Source of the DNA: Salvator merianae
Taxonomy: Eukaryota > Chordata > Lepidosauria > Squamata > Teiidae
DNA length: 64,000 bases
Assembly (NCBI GenBank): GCA_003586115.2
Contig: QVOM02000116.1
Span: forward strand, 37,640,128 to 37,704,127
Direction: 5' to 3'
Below are positions 44,872 through 56,924 of the stretch, piece after piece; position 1 is the first letter of the stretch, and every line of letters starts with the position of its first letter. The position numbers and the translations under genes were made by a program. Under the pieces are notes generated by a model. It did no database searches, had not been told where the DNA came from, and worked only from the letters and a program-made list of their open reading frames with translations.

Positions 44872-44985
44872 AGTAGCCCTCCTGGAGCAGACCAAAGACC
44901 TAAGGTCCAGCACTGTGTTTCACAGAGTGGTCAACAGATGAATATAGGAATCTCACAAGCACGACCTAAGGGAGATTGATGATGA
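44872..44985 (-). mobile_element. CR1 LINE 3' end fragment, minus orientation
   Basis: Reads TAAGAGTAGCCCTCCTGGAG, CAGACCAAAGACC, AAGGTCCAGCACTGTGTTTC, ACAGAGTGGTCAACAGATG. Reversed CR1 3' UTR. Confidence 0.7.
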
Positions 44986-45340
44986 TTTTCTTTCTTAGGT
45001 AGAGGTATGGGGCACAGATCAAACTTAGCAGCCTATTAAATCTGAAGGACCATGACATCATACCCTGAGATCTTGGACTGACCTGTTCCTAAATACTTAA
45101 ACCCATTAGGGAGGTCAATATTAGTGGGGTCATCTAGGTTCGTACTTTTGTTTTTTTGCTAGTTTTGTTTCGATCTGATCTTTTTGATCCAAGACACTGT
45201 GATTTATTTTATTGTTAAATTTAACTTTGAACTGTATTCTTATTCTTGCAAACCACCTCTGCCAGAGATAGAGTGCCACCATTAACTTTTCTGTTGCTTA
45301 TCTGATGTTAGTCTTTTGTGATTCTTTTTTTTTTAAAGTC
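44986..45340. other. no gene recognised
   Basis: At 45200-45290 a LINE-3'-end-like motif (TTTGAACTGTATTC, GCAAACCACCTCTG) may be present. Too degraded to call. Confidence 0.35.
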
Positions 45341-45344
45341 TACC

Positions 45345-45620
45345 TACCTACCTCTTTTTTGTACTATTCTGCATTATGAATCCAAGGACAGCTTACAAAA
45401 ATAAAATGACAGAATTAAAGCGATAAACAGCAAATTCCTGGGTACACAAATATGTTTTAGGTAGACCCTAAAAGCTCAGCAGAATTGGTGCTATGTCTAA
45501 GGTGGGCAGCACGGCAAGGCATTTTGAGATGGGAGAAAGTTCAAGGTACATTTAGGTACCTCAGTGCCCTGTCCTGAACCAAGAAGTCCATAGATAATAT
45601 CATCAGAGGGAAACGCGTGA
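45345..45620 (-). mobile_element. LINE 3' end/UTR remnant, minus orientation
   Basis: Plus strand: (CTAC)n patch, TGTACTATTCTGCATTATG, AAGGACAGCTTACAAAAATA, then TGAACCAAGAAGTCCATAG. It follows the reversed LINE 3' UTR layout seen at 17382-17705. Weak. Confidence 0.4.
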
Positions 45621-47540
45621 TAAGCAGCCTATTTAGTGGGACGATGACTGGGCTATTGTGATCAGGTGAAGTCGGCTTTAATAGCTAGTCTGGATGCAGC
45701 CATAGTTGGCAGCTGCTGCTGTCATTCCACAGTCTAGGGGATCACAGCAGAAGAGACTTTCCTGACTGGGATCAGATGGGTCTCTGCAAATAATGCCATA
45801 ATCAGGAAACACTTTTTTACAGATGTTAGGGATCAGATGGATCTATATGGATGATCACATTTCTGCAGATAAGCTTTATGTACTTTAGTAGTATGATACA
45901 TTTTCAATAAAATGTTTGAAATTCTAGTTCATGCCAGTTCACATTTCAGAGAACATCTGAAATGGCGTTATCCTTCAACATGGTGAGCAAGGAGAGTGGT
46001 TACCTTAGTTTACCTATTTCTGCATTGCTCCCATCTGTCTCCAGACGCCGGGGACAGGGTTCAGTGATGCCGTGTTTCAGAATGTTATGATGTCATCTCG
46101 TGGTTACACATGTTCAGAGAGCTGTCAGGGATTCCCTCAGCCCTGCGGCCTCCGGGGAGGCCAGAAGGGCCAACACAGAATCAGACAGGCTAAGGCAAGT
46201 GCTCACCTTGCTACTAGGGGAGCTTGCTTGGTGTCCTACCCAGCAAACTCTGACCTACCTGTAGAGGGGCAGTGCAATGAATAACCTTCCCCCCCCCCAA
46301 TCCATTCTCTGGAGGAATGGGCAGAAAACTCACTTACAAACAGAATTCAAATGTTCAATCTAACAGAATAGAACCACTGAATGATCAGACACAGCTGTCT
46401 CTGAATACCAGGTGGATGGACCAAGATCCCTTCAAATTCCCTCTCTGCCCCATGTGTGGACTGTAGAGGTTCCAAGAGACTCACAGTCCACAGGCACTAC
46501 CCCTCCCCCACGGTTACTCCAAAACAAGCAGCTTGCAAGTAGAACACACCATTGGTCATCCCGCAGAAGCAGGCCCTGCCAGACTGTCGCTGTGTGCCCT
46601 AAACTTAACAAAGGCACAAAATGTTCCTCCAGAAATAGCCACATCTGATCTCGTGCATAATCTGTTCGTTCATCTCTCCCCCCACCCCTGTCAATAGGAT
46701 GCTGTGAGCAATCATGCTAGGGAAAGCAATCTGCCTTAGGAAATCCAGTCTTGTGTTTTCTGCATATCATTGATTTGCCCAAGGCAAGGGTACTGCTCTA
46801 AATCTTTTGATGGAATTGTTGCGTGGGCAAAGTATGATTAAGCCAGATGTGATCTGACATTCCAGTGCCATCTGAATGCAATGGGTCACTAGGGAGAATA
46901 TGAAAAAAGGAGACTGGACTCAGCTTTATGTGCGTTCCATAGTGTGAGTTGCGGGGGCCACTCATGGGCTGGAGCAATTCCTCTGGGTCAGAAATGAACA
47001 GCTGTTCACTTGGACACCTAGCCCAGCCCAGCCTAAATCTGAGGCCAAGGAACAAACTTTCCTTGGCATCGAAAGTTACATGCCGGGGCATTTTGCCAGG
47101 CCCTAGTAATAGGCAAGGAAATGAGCCATGGACAGGGCTTTAGGAATAGGCCATAAGCAACTCCTGTTGTAGCTGTCTTTCTTCATGGCAGCAGCTGGAG
47201 TGAACCTGATCCACGCCATATTTGCAAAGTGGGTTTTCCTCAACCTCCATGCACCAAAGGAGGGCCTGAGCCCTCTTCCGGCAAATGGCATCCCAGAGTC
47301 CTACTGGCACAATCCAAGAGGACAATGCAGATTGTTACATAAGTCTTCCTGCCCATCTCTAGTTCTCTGACCTAACAAAACTAACTGACTTTCACAGTTT
47401 TGCCAAAACCCGTGTTAATCTTTAGGAGGGATGCCTTGCCCACAAATGTTAAGTGGACAGCACCCTATCACAACCACTAACCCAGTACATTGGCCCATTC
47501 TCTCTTTTCCAATCCCTATTTACTGTTGTATCATTTATTA
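45621..47540. other. moderately GC-rich, no gene recognised
   Basis: Several 60-97 codon frames on both strands (46072-47370). None reads like a known domain and opposite-strand frames overlap. A poly-C tract lies at 46290-46300. Confidence 0.4.
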
Positions 47541-47544
47541 CCCA

Positions 47545-47652
47545 TATCCACAGATGGGTAATCTGTAAACAATCCTATACATTTTATTCAGAAGTAAGTT
47601 GCACTGTTTACAATAGCATTGAATCTTCCAAGGGCTGTGTTTAGGACTGCAA
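47545..47652. mobile_element. short inverted-repeat MITE (CAATCCTATACA type)
   Basis: Reads CAATCCTATACATTTTATTC, AGAAGTAAGTTGCACTG, ending GTGTTTAGGACTGCAACC. This is the reptile MITE with TGCAATCCTATRCA ends and a GTAAGTCCCA core. Confidence 0.55.
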
Positions 47653-47654
47653 CC

Positions 47655-48025
47655 TTATGGTGCTACACCTGCTGTTACACCTTCTGATTCTTCTCTGTCA
47701 AGCAATAGCCCATGGATAAGGAACAGAAGGTGGTAAGGGAGGGATGAGGCCCTTACTGGAAGGATCTTCTCAAAGATGGAAGCCACATCTGGCAAATGGC
47801 CAGAGTTCTGCAGCTGTGAGGTTTCTGCCCCTGCTACTTTGGAGACAGACCAGAAGTGGCCTCAGAGCAGTATGTGTAGACATCACAGGAGCAGCATGTG
47901 CAGAAATCAGCTTGTTAACTTGTGTCCTTCTTTCTCCATGAATCCACAAGAAAGAGGAGGTGGCAAATCACCTAATGACTCGTCTTCAGTACTATTTATC
48001 CTGGTTCAAGGATAGGGCAACTTTA
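47655..48025. other. no gene recognised
   Basis: Short frames only. Confidence 0.4.
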
Positions 48026-48029
48026 AGAA

Positions 48030-48480
48030 CAGCTTCTGTGGCTCCAGGGTGACCCTAGAGGATGGGCCCTTTCACCTTCCTTTTTTGAGCCATTTGGATG
48101 CAGCCAGAGATGCTATTAGTGGATGGTTTCTTGTCTGGGGCTGATAGTCTATCCCCAGTACTGAATAAGACTGCCCTTCTCTTCAAAGATTGAATGCAGG
48201 CTTTTGGGGTGCCATTTCATCTGCTACTGTCATTTGATGTTTGTGTGGCTGCAACGCAGTGCTAAGGAATGTCTTCTATCAGTTTCAGATAGTGATTCAG
48301 TTGTATCTTTGGCTGGCTGCGGGTAGCCTTGCTTCAGTGATTTACATCCTCATAGCCTCTTACTACGTTGCATTCATTATACTTGGGGCTGCCCTGAAAT
48401 TGCTGACCAGGACATTTCACATATAACGCCTACCCTAGTTAGAATTACATTGGCTGCCAGTTGGCTTCTAATAGCATAGT
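48030..48480 (+). mobile_element. L2-type LINE RT fragment, plus orientation
   Basis: The frame at 48241-48426 keeps the spacing of the RT thumb region (LWLAAGSLASVIYILIASYY, then LGAALKLLTRTFHI). A following frame reads LHWLPVGF (near 48448-48472), which matches ...HALVTSRLDYCNALYLG..AAARLLTxTxxx..LHWLPVxF of L2. Stops and shifts show it is dead. Confidence 0.55.
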
Positions 48481-49845
48481 TCCCAAGTACAAAAATCACA
48501 TTGGGAAATACTTGAAGAGTTAGAGAAATTAATCCAGGGTAAATTCAGATTATAAAGGAGCTGGATTCTTTCCTTCAAGTTGCTAGATTTTTTACATCTC
48601 CATTTGTGTGCCAGCAATACATTGAAATATAGTATCATTCAGAAGAATTTTTCTGGCCTCATTAAAATAATTAGTTTGATATATGAGAAGAGGAAAACCA
48701 AAAAAGAATATATTCTGGCAGTGTTTACCATACAGGCCTGTGGGCTGACCTCATTGAGTGTGTCAGCACAGAACAGAGACCAGGGCTTCGTAATTAAGTT
48801 GCCCCCTGCTGACTTTGTGGCAGGAGAATGCAAAATACTAGAACAATCCAGCTCAAATGTGCACTTTTCACAGGCTGCCCAAACTTACAGTATTTATATT
48901 TTGGCACAGTCAAGCACATCAAGAAACATGAAAATGTACAGTACTATATGACATGATTGCAGCTAATGTGGCTATCCAATTAGATATCTTAAGAAGGCAT
49001 AGCCCTGCTATTCTGTCTTAAACTTTCTAATTCAGCAACTGCTATGTTTTATACACTTATCTAGACTGTATCTAGTCCATCTTAGTATGGTTTCCAGATG
49101 TACTGCTAATTTCGGAACATTGACATTGCCTGTTGAGGAAGATATTCCTCTGATAATTTGGGGATAGTGTCTAATAATGGGTGCCAGATTTGAACAAAGT
49201 TTATTGACATGTTCCCTGATTCAGTCCTACATTTTTGGCCTGTTATATATTCATTCATTAATATTACCTATAGTGTATCATACCATTCTGCAGTAATAAG
49301 CACTTGGCTTGTTTTCCATTTTTTCACAATTACCTTCTGAACTGTAAAAATCATACAATGCAGCAAAAATTCCTTATGTGGAGTCTTCTTGTTTACATTA
49401 ATCAGATGCAAAAGAGAAACATACTGCAGTCAGGCAAGCCAGGATCAGAGTGGTGCAGGTCCTCCACTCTGCAGGACTGTTCTGTGCTGGCAGGCGTGAG
49501 GCACTGAGCTCTGCTGTCAGGCTTCTGGAAGAGGCCAAGGGGGGAGCCAACCAAACAGGCCCTGGAAGCCAGCCTCCTCCCTGTGCACAGTGGCTTCTTC
49601 CAGTTGCTCAGGAGTATGCTTGGGAGATGCTCAGGAGGGTGTCTGTACTGGTGAAGCTTCTGGTTCCTATTTGGCCAGAGGCTGGCTTGGGTAAAACACT
49701 AAGCCCAGCCTGTGGATTTTTCCTTATCTGCAGCCTCTGTCTCCCTGGACTTGCTCCCTGGAATTGCTGCCCAAGGTGACCCTGGAATGGGATTTGCAGG
49801 TGCTCAAGCCCAACACATATCTTCCCCTCCATCTGTGTAGCAGGT
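48481..49845. other. no gene recognised
   Basis: A 123-codon plus-strand frame (48580-48951) and a GC-rich 109-codon frame (49450-49779) are present. Neither resembles a known protein and neither shows flanking splice signals I trust. Confidence 0.4.
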
Positions 49846-49849
49846 CCCT

Positions 49850-50592
49850 TTGTTGTCCTTTATTAATGACTTGGATAATGGGATTGATGGACTACTTACC
49901 AAGTTTGTAACAAACTGGGAGGTATGACCAATACCCAAGATGACTAAAGAGACTGCAGTTTAATGTTGACAGGTTGGGTGAATAGGCTGACAGGAGGAAG
50001 ATAGTGGTTAATAAGGAGAAATATGGAGCGCTCATACAATATAAGGGATTTGTGATTTGTAGTCACTATATCTGAGAAAGACTTGGGTGTAGTCATTGAT
50101 AAGCTAATAAGCCACCATTACGAGATGTCTGCGAGACAGGCCAATGCAGTTCTGAACTGCCTTAGAAGAGATACTGACTCAAAAATGTATGAATCCCTTA
50201 TTCCACTTCACTCGACATGGGTGAGATCTCACTGGAAATGCTATGTGCAGTTCTAGGCACCATGCTTCCAGAAGGACATTGACAGGTTGGAACAGGCTCA
50301 TGGTGCCATAGAAAAGATGGCTCTCCAGACCCAAAAGATCTAAAAGATCTAAAACTTGTTACAAAATGGTGAACACAACATCAGAGTTAAGAATGTAAGA
50401 GAACAGTTGAACAGAGAATAAAACTGGTACTTATGGAGATTATGGGTTCACCATCTCTGGAGGTTTTGAAGAAGAGACTGGGCAAGCACTTCTTAAAAAT
50501 GGTTTAATTTGCTTTTGCAGAGCAGTTTAATTTGCAGAGTGGTGGACAAGATGATAATTGTATCCCTTCCAATTCCACAGTTCTGTGACATA
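49850..50592 (+). mobile_element. CR1 LINE, RT C-terminus to 3' end, plus orientation (CCCTTCCAA type)
   Basis: Begins with FINDLDNGIDGLLTKFV (from 49858), the RT sequence just before the catalytic box, then broken frames (LQFNVDRLGE, KDLGVVIDKLISHH). It ends GTATCCCTTCCAATTCCAC, AGTTCTGTGACAT, the 3' end of the classical CR1 (CCCTTCCAACTC..ATTCTATGA). This 3' end differs from the ATTCTTAT type at 35383-35857. Confidence 0.8.
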
Positions 50593-51390
50593 AGATTATA
50601 AATAAGATTATTTGCAGCAATATCTGAGGCTGCGGTCATGCCCTATGTTTAATCAGTTTCCAGGCCATCCTGTGTTCTCAGGGATCACATGTCAAAATGC
50701 ATTTCCATTTCTTCTCTAGACTGTCCCCCCCTCCCGATTGGGTCTATTTGGATTATTCCAGCACTGAGTCCATTTCAGCTGCAAGAAGGCAAGAAAAGAA
50801 CAAGGCATGCCTCCCTTCCTCCAAGGTACAAGCAGACACAGACCCAGGCAAAGGGATGTTCGCCTGCTCGGCTACAATGTAGAGGTCAGCCTTTGGGTTC
50901 TGGAGCCCAAAGCTGGGGGAGTAACATGAGCTGGCTTGCCTGGCATGCCCTCACCCACCCACTGCTGGCCACAATCTGCCTGTGCTGCCCACAGAGCTGC
51001 TTCATCTTGCCTTGCCCTGGGTGGGTGTGAACAAGTGAAAAATGGGCTAAGTTCCCAGTCTGTCCTAAAACAGACTATCATGCTGTGGTGTGACCTGGCC
51101 CTGATTATTTATACTCTGTTAACTTTGGAAGCTGTCAGACAAAGCAGAAATGCTGGCAGCTAACTGCCATTGTGGCCGGATTGTCAGACAGCCCTGATGC
51201 TATGTTGGGGCAGTTGTGGTCCATTGGTGGCTTAATATGGCAGTAAAAATAGTGCCAACACTATTTTTATTAATTGGCATGTTGTTAACTTACTGGTTGA
51301 GTCTTTTGGCAAAGCTTCTCAAGGGACTTCTGGGAGTTTGTCCCACATGCAAAAAAGGGTGTGTGTGCATGTGGAGAGCTCCAAGAAGTC
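50593..51390. other. no gene recognised
   Basis: Frames at 50689-51163 read like no known protein. A small perfect hairpin (AAAAATAGTG..CACTATTTTT) lies at 51246-51269. Confidence 0.4.
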
Positions 51391-51399
51391 CTTTGTGAT

Positions 51400-51605
51400 C
51401 AGCGGCAGCCAGCATCTTTAAGCCTGGGTGTTTGTGCCCTGCGCGAAGCGCGCCATGGCTGTGCGTAGGGCCTCCATGCCTCCATACTGCCTCAGCAGGC
51501 TACGACCTGCTGAGGCAGTACGGAGGCCCGGAGGCCCTGCGCACAGCCATGGCACGCTTCACGCAGGGTGCGAACACTCGGGTTTAAAGATACCGGCTGC
51601 CGCTG
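51400..51605. mobile_element. long-armed hairpin hAT-like MITE, copy 2, with exact 8-bp TSD
   Basis: Two 100-bp arms (51400-51499 and 51506-51605) are inverted copies separated by 6 bp. By my count about 86 of 100 positions pair, and nearly all mismatches are transitions. The ends are CAGCGGCAGCC and GGCTGCCGCTG. TTTGTGAT occurs immediately outside both ends (51392-51399 and 51606-51613), an exact 8-bp duplication. CAG termini plus 8-bp duplication fit the hAT superfamily. The arms share sequence with copy 1 at 16936-17127. Confidence 0.85.
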
Positions 51606-52378
51606 TTTGTGATGTCATGCCAAGAGAGCTCTGTGCCTGTCTGGCAGGGGCAAAGCCAGCTTTCCCTTTATATCCAGTTTTCCCCTCACTGTCTGGAGGC
51701 ACCCTTTGCTTCCCTGACGCAATTTTCTAATTTGTGAAATACATAAAATATAAAGTCAATACAAGAAAATCCTCTCCTCTGGAATTCTTCAGTCATAAAA
51801 ATTCTTAATTGCTCTGGATTTTCTCAGAAGATTATCTGTTCTTCTTTTCCAATATCAGTCTTATTCATAATCTCTCCACTGTGTAAAACAGAACCATTAG
51901 TCATGCTGTACATCTGCTTTAGGTTTTCAGGATGATACTAGTTCAATAAATTACAGTTTCTAAACCCATTTTTTTCTGAGCAGGGGGTTGGATTTGTGAT
52001 CACTTCTTTTGGCACCTCTGATTTTACAGAAACCAGCAATTATACAACATGCTGTCTGCTCATACTGGCTTTCTAAGAGTGGAATTCTTTCCAGATCAGT
52101 TTAGATAGATAGCACAGATCACATTCAATATAAATTAGGATGCCATTTGCACCCTTTCAAGCCATTCTTCTGGTCACTGGAAACATCTGGTTTTTCTCTG
52201 CTGCTGTAATAAATATAGAAATGCCAGGATCTACATAAGGTTTTGGAGAGAACAAACAGAAAAAATCACCAGCTCTCCAGCTACTGGTTTGTGTCTGCTT
52301 TTGAAATCCATAGGCCAGGTGAGCCACAATAAAGTTTCTCTTGCAGGACACTGAGTAAAATTAGAGTGTGTGAGAGAG
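51606..52378. other. lone family A terminus, otherwise no gene
   Basis: At 51685-51706 CACTGTCTGGAGGCACCC matches the right end of family A. No left partner was found with confidence, so it is either a fragment or the host of the hairpin insertion. Confidence 0.35.
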
Positions 52379-52381
52379 ACT

Positions 52382-52582
52382 CAGGTTGTGATCAGACATA
52401 ACAAAAGGGGTACCTCAGACTCATGTCCCCAACCTTCTCTAATCCATCTTTTCTAGCACAGAATGTTCATGGAAAGGGGGAGGGGAAGACTAGTGTGTGA
52501 ACAATCCCACATCAGAGCCGTCAATAAGACGCCTCCGAGATATTATTTTTTGTGCATTGTGTGTGTGTCTGATCACAGCTTC
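52382..52582. mobile_element. MITE with GTGATCAGACA terminal repeats
   Basis: Left end GTTGTGATCAGACATAAC and right end GTGTGTCTGATCACAGC are inverted repeats about 200 bp apart. The interior is non-coding. A similar isolated right end (GTGTCTGATCGCAGCC) occurs near 10618. Confidence 0.6.
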
Positions 52583-53060
52583 AGTAGCTCCGGGTGGAAA
52601 TTTTGTGCAGGCTGGTGTACTGGCTCTTTATAAGGCAAGCCAGAGAAGGCCTCAACAAGAGCAGAACATATAAGCAAACGGAAAGAAACAATTTCACAGT
52701 ATTGTGTAAAGGCTGAATTTGGCATAAAATGGCCCATAATAATCAGGCCAATCAGAAGTTTGCCATTCTGGCCATTTTCCTTGCCACAATTGTGGCCCAG
52801 AATGGAGATCGGAACATAGTTCTTGTGGAAATTTTTGTTGCTCTTACTGTGTTATTATCATCTGCCTCTAAGCAGCTCAGAAGATGGTGTGCTGGACTAT
52901 TTTTGAAACAAACAAAAAGGCCAGTACAGGTATTGGAACATAGTGTCTGTGGATGTTTTGTACTGCAAAATTTGTAAATTCAGTTGATTTGGGGTTCCAG
53001 GATGTTTATCATTCTCACTCCCAAGTAAGCTGAAAGAACTTTGAATAGGTATTGAAATTT
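52583..53060. other. no gene recognised
   Basis: An 82-codon frame at 52729-52977 reads like no known protein. Confidence 0.4.
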
Positions 53061-53065
53061 TGGTT

Positions 53066-53487
53066 ACGTACAGATGTGGGCTGAAACCCACGATTCTCCT
53101 GGAACTATGTTGGAAATGTGAGATGTAACTGTAGCATTCCCAATATAGTATGGGGAAAGCAAGGCAATATCCTGTAATAACTCTTTTAAGGGAAATCCAC
53201 CAATGATGCCAGGTTTCCCCATAATAGCAATGCTTACCTGGTATATGTCAGCTAGTTTCCTTATAAAGCCACTTGTAGCTGCCTGGAAGTCAGCCAAGCG
53301 TGCAAAAACAACAAAAGGAAGTGAGTGGGCACTTGGCATTATAATTTGCCAAGTCAAATTATAATGAAATGAGCCAGCAGACCCGCAGATAGGCCTGTGA
53401 TTGACTCTTATGTCCAGCAGGGGTGGCAAAAGGCAATCACAGGATCTTCTTTCTATCCTACAATTGTCTCTTGCCGTCTGTAGACAC
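53066..53487 (+). mobile_element. family A inverted-repeat element
   Basis: Starts ACGTACAGATGTGGGCTG and ends CTTGCCGTCTGTAGACAC. Interior CACGATTCTCCTGGAACTATG, ATTCCCAATATAGTATGGGG, GCCTGGAAGTCAGCCAAGC. Flanked by TTTTGGTT (53058-53065) and TCTTGGTT (53488-53495), a 7-of-8 candidate target duplication. Confidence 0.75.
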
Positions 53488-53495
53488 TCTTGGTT

Positions 53496-54412
53496 TCTAT
53501 GGATTTTTGTGACTTTCCACATCATCCTCGTCTAGTGTTGTATATAGGGTGGAATCTGCTTTTGGTTTACTTGGAAATTGATGGTCTGAGCCACACCATT
53601 TTAGTCTGGCCAGATTCTGTATGGGAAGGGTTAAATGTATGCATAATAATTAATGGTTTCAATTCTAAAATATTGTTTTTAATTGTCTGTAAAGCATTAA
53701 GAGTGTTGCACATAGATTTATTTTGTTTTATTTTAAATGTAAATAGGTCAGTCTGCTTTTTCATCATTCTCAATTTTACCTTTGTAGCATAAAGGTGAAG
53801 TGATTAGTACTCCCAGTTCTCCCTAGAGCAATCAGACTTAAATAGCCCACTAGTCCAGGAAGAATTCCCAATTAAGTTGGTTTCCTTTCCCCCATCCAAG
53901 TTTTTCATCTTGCATTTTACCAATGGACTACAAAATAGAGTTGACCTTCATGATTTGCAGTTGTCATAACCACAAGCTATGCTTATTTGTGCATAAAAAT
54001 TAGCAGTGCCCCTTCATTATTTGAATAAAAGAACCTATGTATACATGAATTACCACTGGAAAGTGGCATTTTTCATATTTTTTTTTTAATGATGGGCATC
54101 AGAAACCTCTAATTTTTGGCTCCCCTGGCTTTTGCAAGTTTCTGGATCAGCAACATGTTGCTGGAGCTGAACTTTTGCAAATAATGAGGGACAACTATAG
54201 TTCAGTTGTGGACGAAGGGTGATGATACATTGTGCTTTTGACACATATACAACATGCACAATAACTTTTAGAGTGACTGAGTTTGAATGAGCTGCACTGA
54301 TTTCTCCTTAAGAATATACATGAGTAATTGGCTCTGTTTTAGTTCAGCGTACAGAATTAGTGGATTGGAGGATGTACTGTCAGACTAGGTTCTGTTCCAA
54401 AGGACTCTGACA
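53496..54412. other. no gene recognised
   Basis: AT-rich, short frames only. Confidence 0.4.
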
Positions 54413-54414
54413 TT

Positions 54415-54602
54415 CTTATTGGCTTCCACCTCTGGATTAGAGGAACAGGAGGATGCCCTTAAAGGCATTTGCTGCGAGTCAAGAGCAGGCGAAGATTTGC
54501 CTTCAGATTTGGTTGACAATGCCCAGAAGCAATTGGTGGGACACTGTGCAAGATAGGATGCTGGACTAGATGGTCTGTGTGTGGTCTGATCCAAGAGGGC
54601 TT
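54415..54602 (+). mobile_element. CR1 LINE 3' end, plus orientation
   Basis: Reads GGATGCCCTTAAAGGCATTTG, GCCCAGAAGCAATTGGTGGG, GGATGCTGGACTAGATGG, TCTGATCCAAGAGGGCTTAT. CR1 3' UTR of the same type as 35383-35857. Confidence 0.8.
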
Positions 54603-55305
54603 ATATTTTGATGTTTTTATTTGCTGTTTAAATAGTTTCTTTGCTCTCCTCTTTTAGCCAGTCTGGATATGCCTCTTCTGAAAGAATTGTTCTTTTTTTG
54701 CTTTTGAGTCACACTGGATCCTTATTAAGGTATTTTTGGCCAATGCCGGTGGAAAAAAGACCTAGTCACTTGTGGAAACGAAGTCTCTGTTATGACATAT
54801 GATTAAGCTATGATGTAAAACACATGCAGATTGGTTTAAATATTTACATTGAACATTTAATTAAAATAGATGGATTGTTGGGTTTCTTCATACTTGCTGT
54901 CTTTTCTGCAGAGGTTTTGCCGCTGGACTAAGTGGCATTGTCAGTGTAATTATTCTGCTCTGGTTGGTGGGATCCATAGTTTCTGGTTTTCTATGGTTCT
55001 TGGTTGTGCTGGTGATGAACTACCACCAACAAACCTAAAGAATATTAATCCACCAATCATAACCCATACAAAACCAGATACTATATATTCCACCACCAAC
55101 CAAAGAATAATGCTTGCGCTGATGGGATTGCCTAGTCTGATTGCGAAATGTCTTCAGAAAGGAGAGCAAGCTTGAAAATCCCCAATGATGCAACGTTGTA
55201 AACCTGAACTACGAATATTCTCCACTATAATATTAAAATTGCTTGAACAGTTCTAGATGGCTCCTGTGCAAAAATACTAGGATTTTTTTTTCCAAAAAAG
55301 GATTA
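54603..55305. other. no gene recognised
   Basis: A 101-codon frame at 54870-55175 reads like no known protein. Confidence 0.4.
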
Positions 55306-55309
55306 TATA

Positions 55310-55750
55310 CACTGTTTCCCCGAAAATAAGACAGGGTCTTATATTAATTTTTGCTCCAAAAGATGCGTTAGGGCTTATATTCAAGGGATGTCTTATTTTT
55401 CCATGAACAACAATCTACATTTATTCTTGAACAAAAAAATATGTGTGTGAGAGCCCAGCACTTGCCAACCCTTATTGTTTTGGGTCTCATGGGGTCTTCT
55501 GAGTGCAATTCTTTTGGGGGTGTCTGCTTTCCTTGGTGAAGGGTCTATCTGTCCTGCTGCATTCTATTGCCAATTGATTTTACTTTTTTACATGTATAGC
55601 TGCCTGGACACTATTTAAATTGACTTTTTTATGAACTGTAACTAGGGCTTATTTTTGGAGTAGGGCTTATATTTCGAGCATCCTCAAAAATCCTGAAAAA
55701 TCATGCTAGGGCTTATTTTTGGGGTAGGGCTTATTTTCGGGGAAACAGGG
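55310..55750. mobile_element. Tc1/mariner-type MITE (CCCCGAAAATAAG family)
   Basis: Starts CACTGTTTCCCCGAAAATAA and ends TTATTTTCGGGGAAACAGGG, with TA on both sides (55308-55309, 55751-55752). The inner right half carries several copies of AGGGCTTATTTTTGG. The TA duplication and near-perfect ends fit a non-autonomous mariner-type element known across vertebrates. Confidence 0.85.
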
Positions 55751-55752
55751 TA

Positions 55753-56915
55753 TTAACTTTGATTTTATTGACATTTTGAAGGTCTTTACTCACATGCTTA
55801 AAGTCTTTGTAAGATGCTTTACTAGTATTGTCAGCTACCGTGCCTTCTTGCTAAATGTGGCAGCAGGTTTTGATGGCTTTTCATGCCCATTTTGGCTATA
55901 TTGTCATCCCCACATAAAATACTGAAGCCACTTGGGTAAGAATTTCATTCATTAAAGATTTTGGTGACTCACTCAAAAAGGCATGGTGACCCAGTTTGGG
56001 GTTCCCACTCATAGGTCAAGAATCACTGCTCTAACTAAAGTATTTTGAAATTCCATTTTATGTGTATTTAATACCAAGGAAACTTTACAGATCATGGCTA
56101 GTCTTACCTATGAGTAAGTGCTGAGAAAAACACTGATGGCATTGAGGCATATATAGCTCTCTGGGAAGTGTCTTCATGGGGCTGAGAAGTAGCTCAAAGC
56201 CCTTCTTCTCCAACTAGCTGGGGAAACTTGACAGCTGCTATAATCATGGGCAGTGACTCTAACATGACCTCATTTAGCTTGATAAATTAAGTCAGTATTT
56301 CTAGAGCTTCTTTAAGAGAGCAGGAGTGATGTAAGTACTTTTATTCCATGCACTTATTTATGTAGGCAGCAGATTCTGAAAATGTATTTATGGTGCAGAC
56401 AAATTTGGCTTAGGCAGTTGGAACTTTGTACTTTCTCTCAAATAATCACTGGAATTATCACATTAGTTTTGAAAAACGATATGAGTGAAACTGACAGACA
56501 GAAGTCCCTAAGGCCTTAGGCGGCTTAATATTATTCTAAAACTCATCCTTACCAAATGTTTTCAAATTGACATCACAAGCTTCTGGATTATGTGCTATTG
56601 GCTCTTGTTTATGACCAGAGCTAGAAATGGAAAATAAAATTGTTACCTCACTGCCTGACTTAATCTATTCAATAAATCAAACCATTTTGAAGTGACTGAT
56701 AAAATATACCTTATTAAATCAAGTACTTGTGTATGTAGTTGCGGCTTACCTCCAATCTGGTTTTTTAAAGAGGCACTTCTCTGCACATTAAATTAAAATA
56801 TCAGTGTTGCTGTTCATCCTTTAGAGCAACAATTCTCAGTGTGACATTTAATTGGGAAAGAGTGGGCCCAGGGAGCATATATTGTGGATGCATATATTTA
56901 CTGACTCACGTATCT
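55753..56915. other. no gene recognised
   Basis: AT-rich, short frames only. Confidence 0.4.
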
Positions 56916-56924
56916 TCATCATTA

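Noticed and set aside
46072..47325. Cluster of 60-97 codon frames on both strands, possible gene
   Set aside because: Frames are mutually overlapping and none shows domain-like content; no exon chain could be built.
48580..48951. 123-codon plus-strand frame, possible exon or small protein
   Set aside because: No similarity I recognise, no convincing splice signals, and it lies in AT-rich sequence downstream of a LINE fragment.
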